Assembly (NCBI RefSeq): GCF_022012435.1
Contig: NZ_JAKLUA010000003.1
Location: 520,001-584,000, forward strand
DNA from: Bradyrhizobium zhengyangense
GTDB lineage: Bacteria > Pseudomonadota > Alphaproteobacteria > Rhizobiales > Xanthobacteraceae
Length of the DNA stretch: 64,000 bases
Reading direction: 5' to 3'
Made by a program: the position numbers and the translations under genes. Below the pieces are notes generated by a model, which was not told the origin of the DNA, made no database searches, and saw only the letters and a list, made by a program, of their open reading frames with translations. Of the stretch, positions 8,164-15,930 are shown piece after piece. Position 1 is the first letter of the stretch, and the number at the start of each line of letters is the position of its first letter.

Positions 8164-9969
8164 ATGTCTTACGTGCGGACGATCTGGTTTGTTACCTTTC
8201 TCCTTCAGGCCTTTTGGCTCGGCGCGGCCGCGGCGGGACCGAAGCCACCCGACGAGGCCTTCAGATTCGACGTCACACAAGGTGAAGAGGAAGGTGTCGA
8301 GCTCTTCTGGTCGATTGAACCGGGGTACTATCTTTATCGTGACCGGATCGCGGCAAGCCTCGGTGGCGAGGCGCTCAAGGTCGTGACCACACGGGGCGAG
8401 ACCAAGGACGATCCAACCTTCGGACCGACCGAGGTCTACCACCACCAAGCGACCGCTCTTATCAACGCGCTGCCGGAAACTGGCGAGCTTCACGTCACCT
8501 ATCAGGGCTGCGGCGAGAATACGATCTGCTATCCGCCGATCACGAAGGTCATCGACCTCGCAACGTTGATCGTTCGCGATGCCGACGATAGAAAGGAGGA
8601 GATGCGTTCGCTGTCCGCGTCGGCGGCCGAGGATCCGGCGCCTACGGTTCCTGGTGACGTTTCGCCTGCCAGTGCGACCACACCTGATCTGGGCGGCAAC
8701 CTCCTTCCGACCTTGCTCGCCTTTCTCGGTTTCGGAGTGCTGCTCGCCTTCACGCCGTGCGTTCTTCCCATGGTGCCGATTCTGTCGGGCATGCTGACGC
8801 GCTCTGCTGAGAAGCTATCGCCGGCGCAGGGCTTTCTGCTGTCCGCATCCTACGTGCTCGCGATGGCAAGCGCCTATGGCGTGCTCGGAGTTTTCGCCGC
8901 CTGGTTCGGTGGCAACCTTCAGGCGATCTTGCAGACTCCGGGCGCCGTCGCCCTGATGAGTCTAATGTTCGTGATGTTGGCTCTCTCGATGTTCGGATTC
9001 TATGAGCTGCAGGGACCGCATGCGTGGAGCGCGCGGCTGACGCTCGGGGCGGGCCGCCCAGGATCGATCGGCGGGGCAGCGCTGCTCGGTTTCACCTCCG
9101 CTCTCATCGTCGGTCCTTGCGTTACGCCGCCGCTGGCGGTGGCCTTGGTCTATATTGCGCAGACCGGAAAAGCGATGCGCGGCTCGGCGGCACTGTTCTC
9201 GCTCGGTCTAGGCATGGGCCTGCCGTTGCTGGTGGTTGGGGCCTTCGGAGCGACAGCTCTGCCCAAGTCCGGGCCGTGGCTGGTTCGTGTCAAGCAAGCG
9301 TTCGGCATCGTCTTCATCGGCGTCGCAATCTGGATGATGTCACGGATCTTGCCACTGCCCTTGATCGCAATCGCGTGGGGAGCGTTTTTCGTCGGGATCG
9401 CATTTTGGCTCGGGTGGCCGCAACCGGACGGCGCCCGATCCACGCCGCACTGGGGACGTGTGGCGTCCGCAATGGCAGCCGGTACGCTCGCGATCTATGG
9501 TGGGCTTGTGACCATTGGAGGCATCACCGGATGGTACGCGCCTCTGCAGCCATTCGCATGGGCGGGTGTGACCCTGCCCATCTCCGCATCTGGCCTCGAA
9601 TCCGACGGCTTTCAAACGATAACCAATGAGCATGATCTCGACACGGCCATCGCCACCGCCAGTGTGGAGGGGCGCCCCGTCCTGATCGATTTTTCGGCCG
9701 AGTGGTGCACTGAGTGCCGGTTGATGGAGCGTACCGTCTTCGCGGATGAGGCGGTGCGCCAGCGGCTGAGGACGCTGCGTCTGATCCGGGCCGACATGAC
9801 ACGGTACAACCTCGCGAGCAGGAGGCTCATGGAGCGGTTCGAGGTGGTTGGCCCTCCAACGCTGGTCTTTCTCAACGCCACAGGCCGGGAAGTCGACGGC
9901 ACCAGAACGATCGGCGCGACCGCCGTGCGCGACCTCCTGGACAAGATCTCCGTAGCCGAACGCGGTTAA
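8164..9969 (+). CDS. dsbD: thiol:disulfide interchange protein DsbD
   Basis: A 601-residue protein with the full three-part DsbD layout. After a signal peptide comes the periplasmic alpha domain with Cys116 and Cys122 (YQGCGENTICYPP). The membrane domain (about residues 180-470) carries Cys199 in FTPCVLPM and Cys319 in VGPCVTPP. The C-terminal thioredoxin domain has the pair Cys515/Cys518 in AEWCTECRLM. It passes electrons from cytoplasmic thioredoxin to periplasmic substrates. The DsbA-like protein encoded 24 bp downstream is a likely partner, as in ScsB-ScsC pairs. Transcribed from the boxed divergent promoter. Confidence 0.93.
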   Translation: MSYVRTIWFVTFLLQAFWLGAAAAGPKPPDEAFRFDVTQGEEEGVELFWSIEPGYYLYRDRIAASLGGEALKVVTTRGETKDDPTFGPTEVYHHQATALINALPETGELHVTYQGCGENTICYPPITKVIDLATLIVRDADDRKEEMRSLSASAAEDPAPTVPGDVSPASATTPDLGGNLLPTLLAFLGFGVLLAFTPCVLPMVPILSGMLTRSAEKLSPAQGFLLSASYVLAMASAYGVLGVFAAWFGGNLQAILQTPGAVALMSLMFVMLALSMFGFYELQGPHAWSARLTLGAGRPGSIGGAALLGFTSALIVGPCVTPPLAVALVYIAQTGKAMRGSAALFSLGLGMGLPLLVVGAFGATALPKSGPWLVRVKQAFGIVFIGVAIWMMSRILPLPLIAIAWGAFFVGIAFWLGWPQPDGARSTPHWGRVASAMAAGTLAIYGGLVTIGGITGWYAPLQPFAWAGVTLPISASGLESDGFQTITNEHDLDTAIATASVEGRPVLIDFSAEWCTECRLMERTVFADEAVRQRLRTLRLIRADMTRYNLASRRLMERFEVVGPPTLVFLNATGREVDGTRTIGATAVRDLLDKISVAERG

Positions 9970-9993
9970 CGCAAGCATCTCCTGGAGCAACAC

Positions 9994-10638
9994 ATGAGTA
10001 AAGCAGTTTCCCGCTCGACCTTCCTCCGCCTTGCCGGAACCGCCGCGCTATTGCTCACCAAGACCTTCGCGCGCAGCGCTGAAAACGAAATCACAAGCGA
10101 GATGATCCTTGCTGATCCCGAAGCGCCGACAGCGGGCAATCCTGAAGGCGATATCACGATCGTGGACTTCTTCGACTATAATTGTCCGTTCTGTAAGGAT
10201 GCCGCCGTTCATCTCGAGCGTCTCGTGAAGGCGGACGGAAAGATAAAACTCGTCTACAAGGACTGGCCGGTGCTGGCCCCAAGCTCGATCGTCGGCGCTA
10301 AGCTCGCGCTTGGAGCAAGATACCAGGATAAATATCTCGCTGCGCATCACGCCCTGATGAGTGTCCCCGGCTACGGAATTCCGCAGCAGCAGATGATCGA
10401 CGCAGTGCGTAACTCCGGCGTCGACATGAACCGCCTCAATGCCGACATCAAGGCAAACGACGCGGCTATCACCGGTCTGCTCAAGCGAAACCTGGCGATT
10501 GCCGACGCGGTCGGCTTCCAGGGAACGCCGGGCTTCCTCGTCGGCCCCTACAAGGTCAATCAGGCGCTCACATACGACGGTTTCCAGCACGTCGTGGCCG
10601 ACGCCCGCGCCAGGCAAGCCGGTCAGAAGGCCGATTGA
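9994..10638 (+). CDS. DsbA-family periplasmic thioredoxin (ScsC/Com1-like)
   Basis: A 214-residue exported protein: hydrophobic signal up to about residue 28, then a DsbA-type fold with Cys64-Pro-Phe-Cys67 (FFDYNCPFCKDA) and the cis-proline loop GFQGTPGFLV. The helical insert fits DsbA/ScsC/Com1 proteins, which oxidise or isomerise disulfides in the periplasm. Only about 30 residues precede the thioredoxin fold, so it lacks the long trimerisation arm of classical ScsC. It lies 24 bp behind dsbD, which would keep it reduced if it acts as an isomerase or copper-stress protein. Confidence 0.85.
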   Translation: MSKAVSRSTFLRLAGTAALLLTKTFARSAENEITSEMILADPEAPTAGNPEGDITIVDFFDYNCPFCKDAAVHLERLVKADGKIKLVYKDWPVLAPSSIVGAKLALGARYQDKYLAAHHALMSVPGYGIPQQQMIDAVRNSGVDMNRLNADIKANDAAITGLLKRNLAIADAVGFQGTPGFLVGPYKVNQALTYDGFQHVVADARARQAGQKAD

Positions 10639-10665
10639 CGCAACTAAACTCGAGAACTCCAACTT

Positions 10666-11319
10666 ATGCTCGCAAATTTTCAGAGAATCGCCAGGACACT
10701 CTTCGTGGCGATCGCACTTCCCTTGACCGCGGCAGGATGCGTTACAACCGATGCGCCCCGCCTTGCCGAACGCGATTCGGCCGGCGCAGGACATTATGCG
10801 GCGATACCCTCGGAGAAGTTCACCGTCGATGCGATCGACGTGTCGTCGGTCGACCCGCGCTTTCTGCGCCAAGTCGTCGATTACCGTACGACGGAGCCCC
10901 CTGGAACGATCGTAGTCGATCCGCATAATCGCTTTCTGTACCTCGTCAAAGAAGGCGGCAGGGCCGTTCGCTACGGAGTCGGGGTTGGTCGCGCCGGCCT
11001 CGAATTCACGGGCACGGCGAACATCCAGCTCAAGCGGGAATGGCCGCACTGGACCCCGACCGAGGCGATGATCGCGCGTGAGCCGAAGCGCTATGCCAGA
11101 TGGGCGGGCGGCATGGACGGCGGAGAGAGTAATCCGCTCGGCGCGCGAGCGCTCTATCTGTTCAGGGGCGGACAAGACACCCGCTATCGCATCCACGGCA
11201 CGACCGAGCCGGAATCGATTGGAAAGGCGGTCTCGTCCGGATGCATCCGCATGATGAATCAGGACATCATTGATCTCTACGGGCAGGTGCCTCTGCACAC
11301 GAAAGTCGTGGTGCTCTAG
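10666..11319 (+). CDS. L,D-transpeptidase lipoprotein (YkuD domain)
   Basis: A 217-residue protein with a lipoprotein signal (LTAAGC, lipid-anchored Cys about residue 25) and a C-terminal YkuD domain. The catalytic signature is clear: His177 in IHGTTEPESIG and Cys193 in SSGCIRMMNQD. Such enzymes make 3-3 cross-links in peptidoglycan or tether outer-membrane proteins to it. Last gene of the dsbD-dsbA-like-ldt run (27 bp gap). Its active-site cysteine needs a reduced state in the periplasm, which the preceding Dsb pair could provide; that link is inference. Confidence 0.88.
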   Translation: MLANFQRIARTLFVAIALPLTAAGCVTTDAPRLAERDSAGAGHYAAIPSEKFTVDAIDVSSVDPRFLRQVVDYRTTEPPGTIVVDPHNRFLYLVKEGGRAVRYGVGVGRAGLEFTGTANIQLKREWPHWTPTEAMIAREPKRYARWAGGMDGGESNPLGARALYLFRGGQDTRYRIHGTTEPESIGKAVSSGCIRMMNQDIIDLYGQVPLHTKVVVL

Positions 11320-11326
11320 GAGCTTG

Positions 11327-11725
11327 TCATTCGTCAGGCCAGTTGGAATTTTGCAGGACTACGCGATATCCATCGCAGTCTTCGAACGTGACGCCATGTG
11401 TTTCCCAGAAGGGATTGAAAGGCTGAACCGGACAATAGCCGCGATTCTGCATGCGCGAGATAGCCGCTTCCCACTCCGATCTCAGGGGAAAATAGAAGAC
11501 GAGGAGGTTCTCTTTGCTCGGTGCCCTGCCCGCATCGTGGCCGTGTGCCCGGGTAAACTCAAGATGGTAGGATTCTCCGGGGCGCCCCAGCATGACGCCG
11601 TCGAAACCCTCGTGTTGTTCAAAGCGATAAAGCTCGCTGAGTCCAAGCCCGACCTTGTAGAACGCGATGACTGCGTCGAGATCGTTGGTGGGACGCGCGA
11701 TACGAAGCAAAGTCTGGGCTTTCAT
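11327..11725 (-). CDS. VOC (glyoxalase/dioxygenase fold) family protein
   Basis: A 132-residue protein with the paired beta-alpha-beta-beta-beta units of the vicinal-oxygen-chelate fold. It starts RIARPTNDLDAVIAFYK and ends THGVTFEDCDGYRVVL. Candidate metal ligands are His in YHLEF and Glu in VTFEDCDG, but the complete ligand set is not certain. Its ATG overlaps the stop of the dehydrogenase gene (ATGA), so the two are translationally coupled and probably serve the same pathway. Substrate unknown. Confidence 0.75.
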   Translation of the reverse strand: MKAQTLLRIARPTNDLDAVIAFYKVGLGLSELYRFEQHEGFDGVMLGRPGESYHLEFTRAHGHDAGRAPSKENLLVFYFPLRSEWEAAISRMQNRGYCPVQPFNPFWETHGVTFEDCDGYRVVLQNSNWPDE

Positions 11726-13053
11726 GCGATTTGCTTTCCTGGGCTGAGCTTAACGAACGCCGCCTCCATCGCCTTGCGCGTCTTGATCGTCTCGCTGTTC
11801 GCGTCGAACTCGACGTCGCTCCAGCGCACGATCTCGCCATGGGCGACGTCGTGCTTCAGCTTGAGCCGATGGGCGAGGCCGATCGGCAGGGCACCGGCCT
11901 TCAGGCTCGTGGCTGCCGGCACCAGCTTGCCCCATACGGTGTAGCCGCCTTCGCCGTCGAGCATTTCGCCGGCGCGCAAGTTGCGCTTGGCGACCGCCGC
12001 GACGTCGCCGCGGAAGCCGTATGGCTGGCCGGTCGGCTCGCCTCGTAGCGCAGCCGACAGCACCGAGATGTTCAGCTCGAGCCCGATCAGATGATAGGGC
12101 TTGTACATCGCGGCAAAGCGCCCGCTGGCGTCGGTCTTCAGGCCATACTGCCTGAAGCAGTCGGCGGCGTAGTCGTTCGGCGCCTCCAGCACGACATAGA
12201 CGCCCCAGCGCAAATCGCGAAACACCGGCCGGCCGTCGCGTTCCAGCGAAGAGACGACCTCGACGACGCCCGACCGCTCCAGCACGCCGCCGCGCGACCG
12301 CGGCCGCATGATGTGCGGCAGATCGTCGACACCGCAGGGCGGAAACAGAAGTCCCTCCGAGGGCACGTCGAGGGCGCAAGCATTTGCGATCGCGGCCATC
12401 TCGATGGCCGATTTGGTCCCGTCGAGGAAGGAGTTGAACATCTGCGGGTTCATGCCGGCCGACTGCGCTTCGCCGGCGGTGAGACCATAATGCTGCCAGA
12501 CGCCGTCAGGCGTCACGTCGTGATAGGCAGGCAGATATTTCGTTCCTTTGCCGGCGGCGACGACGCGAAAACCTGTGGCGCGCGCCCAGTCGACCATCTC
12601 GGCGGTCAGCGCCGGCTGGTCACCATAGGCGAGCGAATAGACCACGCCTGCCTTGCGCGCTTCCTCGGCCAGCAGCGGGCCTGCCAGTACCTCCGCCTCC
12701 ACGTTCACCATCACGATGTGCTTGCCCGCCGCGATTGCCGCGCGCGCGTGACGGATTCCGACGGCGGGATTGCCGGTCGCCTCCACCACCACATCCATCG
12801 CCCCGCCGGCGATGGCGCGTGCGCCGTCATCGGTGAAGACGGTTTTGGCGATGCGCTCGGCGTCCCAGCCGACGGTGCGGCAGGCCTCGCGCGCGCGGTC
12901 GCGGTCGATGTCGACGATGATAGGCACTTCGAGCCCCGGCGTGTGTGGCACCTGCGCGAGGAACATCGAGCCAAATTTGCCGGCGCCGATCAGCGCGACA
13001 CGGACAGGTTTTCCGGCGGACGCGCGGGCCTGGAGGAGGCGGAAGAGGTTCAT
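11722..13053 (-). CDS. NAD(P)-dependent dehydrogenase with C-terminal SAF domain
   Basis: A 443-residue protein. The N-terminal Rossmann fold shows VALIGAGKFGSMFL, then a homoserine-dehydrogenase/Gfo-Idh-like catalytic region (DVVVEATGNPAVG, AYGDQPAL). The C-terminal ~80 residues, including RNLRAGEMLDGEGGYTVWG, form a SAF-type domain, as in a group of predicted oxidoreductases often mislabelled FlgA-like. I chose the ATG at 13053 (MNLFRLL); the frame extends 8 codons upstream only through a TTG. The VOC and EctD-like neighbours suggest a small catabolic or modification pathway of unknown substrate. Confidence 0.78.
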   Translation of the reverse strand: MNLFRLLQARASAGKPVRVALIGAGKFGSMFLAQVPHTPGLEVPIIVDIDRDRAREACRTVGWDAERIAKTVFTDDGARAIAGGAMDVVVEATGNPAVGIRHARAAIAAGKHIVMVNVEAEVLAGPLLAEEARKAGVVYSLAYGDQPALTAEMVDWARATGFRVVAAGKGTKYLPAYHDVTPDGVWQHYGLTAGEAQSAGMNPQMFNSFLDGTKSAIEMAAIANACALDVPSEGLLFPPCGVDDLPHIMRPRSRGGVLERSGVVEVVSSLERDGRPVFRDLRWGVYVVLEAPNDYAADCFRQYGLKTDASGRFAAMYKPYHLIGLELNISVLSAALRGEPTGQPYGFRGDVAAVAKRNLRAGEMLDGEGGYTVWGKLVPAATSLKAGALPIGLAHRLKLKHDVAHGEIVRWSDVEFDANSETIKTRKAMEAAFVKLSPGKQIA

Positions 13054-13089
13054 GTTGGAAATCCGTAGGTGCAACAATCAAAGGTCGTC

Positions 13090-13195
13090 GTCATTCCGGG
13101 GCGCGCGAAGCGCGAGCCCGGAATCCATCCATCCACAGTCTCTGCGGCCCAATTGATTCCGGGTTCGCGCCCAAGGGGGCGCGCCCCGGAATGAC
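13090..13195. repeat. palindromic intergenic element (GTCATTCCGGGG family)
   Basis: The element begins GTCATTCCGGGGCGCGC and ends GCGCGCCCCGGAATGAC, so its two ends form a long inverted repeat, with internal GATTCCGGG / CCCGGAATC arms. Near copies occur at 14037-14129, 26156-26257 and, in compact form, 50881-50918. It separates two genes of an apparent operon. Confidence 0.8.
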
Positions 13196-13198
13196 AGA

Positions 13199-13999
13199 TC
13201 ACTCCGCCGCCTGCCGCGGCGCTCTTGCAAGCCGTACCAGCGCGTCATCAGCCACCGTCTTGATCGGCGTGAAATCGCGGTGCGCGATATACTCCGGCCG
13301 CGTCGGGGTGCGGATGTAGTTCGAGACCGCGTTCAGCGTCAGGTACACGATCTTGCGCGGATACGGCGTGATGTTGCCGCTCGAGCCATGCACGAGATTG
13401 CCGTGGAACATCAGCATGCCGCCGGGCTTGCCGGTCGGCGCGACGATGCCGCCCTGCTTGACGAGGCGCGTCACCGTGTCCTCGTCCAGCGTCCACAGCG
13501 GATAGGAGGTGGTGGCGAGGTCATGGGAGGCTTCGAGATCGCCGGCGTCCTGGCTGCGCGGCACCAGCATCAAGGGACCATTGATCGGCATCACCTCGTC
13601 GAGGAAGATCGCGATGTTCATCGCGCGGGGTTCCGGCATGCCGTCGTCGCGCTTCCAGGTGCCATAATCCTGATGCCACTGCCAGACGTCGCCGGTGAAG
13701 GCCGATTTCGCGTTGATCTTGAACTGGTGCATGTAGACAGGCTCGCCGAAAACCTGCTCGACCGGCTCGATCATGCGCGGATGCGCGCCGAGAATACGGA
13801 AGGCCTCGTTGTAGAGATGCGCGGCAAAGGCCGTGCGCGGCGCGCCGCTCTTCTCGCGCCAGACCTCCGGCCGGTTGGTATCATAAATGCCGACCGCCTC
13901 GCGCGCGAGGAGATCGACCTCCTCCTGGGTAAACAGTTCGGGCAGGAACAGCCAGCCCTCGCGTTGGAAGAACTCCAATTGCTCCTGGGACAGTTTCAT
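13199..13999 (-). CDS. EctD-like Fe(II)/2-oxoglutarate dioxygenase (PhyH family)
   Basis: A 266-residue soluble dioxygenase. The iron ligands are readable: His109 and Asp111 in WQWHQDYGTW and His204 in NLVHGSSGN. The run from WHQD through DDGMPEPRA, and GNITPYPRK, closely resembles the ectoine hydroxylase (EctD) signature, yet no ectABC genes are in the window. The start is the ATG at 13999 with AGGAGG six to eleven bases upstream. An in-frame extension to 14065 only reads into the neighbouring repeat and is rejected. Likely hydroxylates a small compatible-solute-like or amino-acid-derived substrate. Confidence 0.8.
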   Translation of the reverse strand: MKLSQEQLEFFQREGWLFLPELFTQEEVDLLAREAVGIYDTNRPEVWREKSGAPRTAFAAHLYNEAFRILGAHPRMIEPVEQVFGEPVYMHQFKINAKSAFTGDVWQWHQDYGTWKRDDGMPEPRAMNIAIFLDEVMPINGPLMLVPRSQDAGDLEASHDLATTSYPLWTLDEDTVTRLVKQGGIVAPTGKPGGMLMFHGNLVHGSSGNITPYPRKIVYLTLNAVSNYIRTPTRPEYIAHRDFTPIKTVADDALVRLARAPRQAAE

Positions 14000-14036
14000 G
14001 GGTCGTCCTCCTGTATTGTTCTTGTTGTCATTCCGG

Positions 14037-14129
14037 GGCGCGCGAAGCGCGAGCCCGGAATCCATTCATCCTCAGTCTCTGCCGTCCGATGGATTCCGGG
14101 CTCGGTCCTGCGGACCGCCCCGGAATGAC
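14037..14129. repeat. palindromic intergenic element (GTCATTCCGGGG family)
   Basis: Second copy of the element seen at 13090-13195, starting GTCATTCCGGGGCGCGC and ending CCGCCCCGGAATGAC. It lies between the GntR gene and the dioxygenase gene. Confidence 0.8.
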
Positions 14130-14143
14130 GGCGCGTGTTGCAG

Positions 14144-14821
14144 CTACGCCGCCACCTCGTCCGTCGCCCTCAATCTCTCCTCAGTCATCCGTCCCGCCGT
14201 CTGCGCGTGGGCCAGCGCCGCGCGCTCGGCCGCGTCAGCGTCGCCTGAGAGAATGTGCTTGGCGATATCGGCGTGTTCCGCCCAGGCGCTGCCGCGATAG
14301 TCGAGCTCGGACAGCACGGTTGCCATCGAGCGGCGCATATGCGGCCATTGCGGCGTGATCGTTTCCTCGATCACGGGATTGCCTGCGAGCTGATAGATGG
14401 CGCGGTGGAATTCGACATCGAGCGCGATCAGATCCGTGAGCGCGGTCTTGCGATCGATGCGGCGTCCGGCGGCGAGCGCCGCCTCAAGCCGCGCGCGACC
14501 GGCGGCATCAGTTGCGGCACGCTGGGCTGCAAGCCGGGCCGCGAGCGCGTCGACGGCGCCGCGCACCTCGTAGAGCTGGCGGATCCGCGCGGGATTGAGC
14601 TGGGTGACCTCAAAGCCGCGTTTGCCGCTTTCGGCGACGAGGCCTTGTCGATGCAACAGATGCAGCGCGTGCGACACCGGCTGGCGCGAGACGCCGAGCT
14701 TGTCGGCGAGCTCGTTCTGGCGGATGCGCTGGCCGGGCTGAAGCGTGCGATCGGAGATCGCCTCCAGGATCCGGGCATAGACCTGGTCGATCAGGTTCGG
14801 GAGCGGGTCGAGAGGAATCAC
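14144..14821 (-). CDS. GntR-family transcriptional regulator (FCD type)
   Basis: A 225-residue regulator with an N-terminal winged helix (QNELADKLGVSRQPVSHALHLL) and a C-terminal all-helical FCD ligand domain with metal-binding-type histidines (DVEFHRAIYQLAGNP, EHADIAKHIL). I prefer the GTG at 14821 because GGAG lies nine bases upstream; a TTG at 14836 has no ribosome site. A perfect 16-bp palindrome is found 23-38 bases upstream, so it probably represses itself. The dioxygenase, dehydrogenase and VOC genes follow in the same direction and are the likely targets. Confidence 0.87.
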   Translation of the reverse strand: MIPLDPLPNLIDQVYARILEAISDRTLQPGQRIRQNELADKLGVSRQPVSHALHLLHRQGLVAESGKRGFEVTQLNPARIRQLYEVRGAVDALAARLAAQRAATDAAGRARLEAALAAGRRIDRKTALTDLIALDVEFHRAIYQLAGNPVIEETITPQWPHMRRSMATVLSELDYRGSAWAEHADIAKHILSGDADAAERAALAHAQTAGRMTEERLRATDEVAA

Positions 14822-14843
14822 GCCGGCGGGCTCCAAGAAGGGA

Positions 14844-14859
14844 ATACGGAATTCCGTAT
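14844..14859. promoter_or_regulatory. palindromic operator, probably for the adjacent GntR regulator
   Basis: ATACGGAATTCCGTAT is a perfect 16-bp palindrome just upstream of the GntR start codon. FCD-type GntR proteins bind short A/T-ended palindromes of this size as dimers. No second copy was noticed elsewhere in the window, which argues for a local role. Confidence 0.7.
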
Positions 14860-14937
14860 GCGAAGATATCGCCAGAGGGCGAGCCCGTCAATATTGTCGT
14901 TTTTGGTCGCGTAAGCCTTTGATTCTATTAGAGCGGT

Positions 14938-14958
14938 CTACTGTGCATGGGGTTGTTT
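14938..14958. repeat. 21-bp dispersed repeat, copy 1
   Basis: The 21 bases starting CTACTGTGCATGG and ending TTGTTT are identical to 59960-59980. Both copies lie some 15-50 bp downstream of the stop codon of a minus-strand gene and in the same orientation. Confidence 0.7.
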
Positions 14959-14975
14959 CGGTGGGTAGGGCCGCC

Positions 14976-15833
14976 TCAGATCTCCAGCACCTCCACATCC
15001 AGCGCGGCAACCCGCTCTGCATCGGCCATGGCCTCAATCCCGGCGATGCGGTCCCCGTTGAAGGTAAGGCGCAGCGCGATGCGCAGATGTCCGCCGAGGA
15101 TGACAGCGACCCCGATCGCGCCATCGACCAGCGCGGTGCGCGCCGCCTGGGCGCGACCCTTGTAGAGTTGCGCAATCGCCACCGCGCCGCGGACCTCCGG
15201 CGGCGAGCCCAGCCGCACCACGGCGTCGTCGGCGCGCAACACGACATCGGGGTCGAGCACCGCCAGCAATCCTTCGAAATCGCCTTCGCGCGAGGCCTTG
15301 AGAAAAGCATCGACGATCGTGCGCTGATGCGACAGGTCAGCCTCCGGCACCGGTACGCCCTGCACGCGTCGCCGCGCGCGGCTTGCCAATTGCCTGGAGG
15401 CATCGACCGAGCGCCCGACGATCGGCGCGATCTCCTCGAAGGGCACTGCGAACATGTCATGCAGCACGAAGGCGAGCCGCTCCGCCGGCTGCAAGGTCTC
15501 CAGCACGACCAGCAGCGCCGCGCCGACGGAATCGGCCATCTCCGCCTCCCGCTCCCGCGTCTCGTCGACCGGCTCGGGTACATGCGGGCCCATCGGATCC
15601 TCCTTGCGCGACTTGCGCGCGCGCAGCATGTCGAGGCAGATGCGGGCGACCACGGTGGTCAGCCAGCCTCTCAGGTTCGCGACGTCGGACGTGTCGCTGC
15701 GGCTCAGCCGCAGCCACGCCTCCTGCACGGCATCGTCGACCTCGCCGCGCGAGCCCAGCATCCGGTAGGCGACGGCGCGCAGATGGTCGCGGTTGGCCTC
15801 GAACTGCAGGGTCAGAAAATTTTCTTCGGTCAT
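14976..15833 (-). CDS. ECF41-family RNA polymerase sigma factor (SigJ-like)
   Basis: A 285-residue protein. The first ~165 residues hold sigma regions 2 (RMLGSRGEVDDAVQEAWLRL) and 4 (LQPAERLAFVLHDMFAVPFEEIAP); the rest is a SnoaL/NTF2-like C-terminal extension, the mark of ECF41 sigma factors, which replaces a separate anti-sigma factor. The linker has HVPEP where the family has WLPEP. In the extension, the usual DGGGR-type motif reads DDAVVR, a deviation. The divergent neighbour encodes the carboxymuconolactone-decarboxylase-like partner typical of this family and carries a matching promoter. Confidence 0.88.
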   Translation of the reverse strand: MTEENFLTLQFEANRDHLRAVAYRMLGSRGEVDDAVQEAWLRLSRSDTSDVANLRGWLTTVVARICLDMLRARKSRKEDPMGPHVPEPVDETREREAEMADSVGAALLVVLETLQPAERLAFVLHDMFAVPFEEIAPIVGRSVDASRQLASRARRRVQGVPVPEADLSHQRTIVDAFLKASREGDFEGLLAVLDPDVVLRADDAVVRLGSPPEVRGAVAIAQLYKGRAQAARTALVDGAIGVAVILGGHLRIALRLTFNGDRIAGIEAMADAERVAALDVEVLEI

Positions 15834-15834
15834 C

Positions 15835-15861
15835 GGTCACAGTCCCTCGTCGCGATCCGTC
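15835..15861 (+). promoter_or_regulatory. ECF41-type promoter for the CMD-like gene
   Basis: GGTCACA (15835-15841), a 16-base spacer and CGTC (15858-15861) match the reported ECF41 promoter TGTCACA-N16-CGTC with one mismatch in the -35 element. The predicted start of transcription is about 60 bases before the ATG at 15931. The -35 element begins one base beyond the sigma gene's own start codon on the other strand. Confidence 0.75.
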
Positions 15862-15930
15862 ATGCCCAAGACGAAGCCAATCCGGCAGATGTGACCGGAA
15901 CCTTCGAAATTCGATCTATGGAGACGAGAC

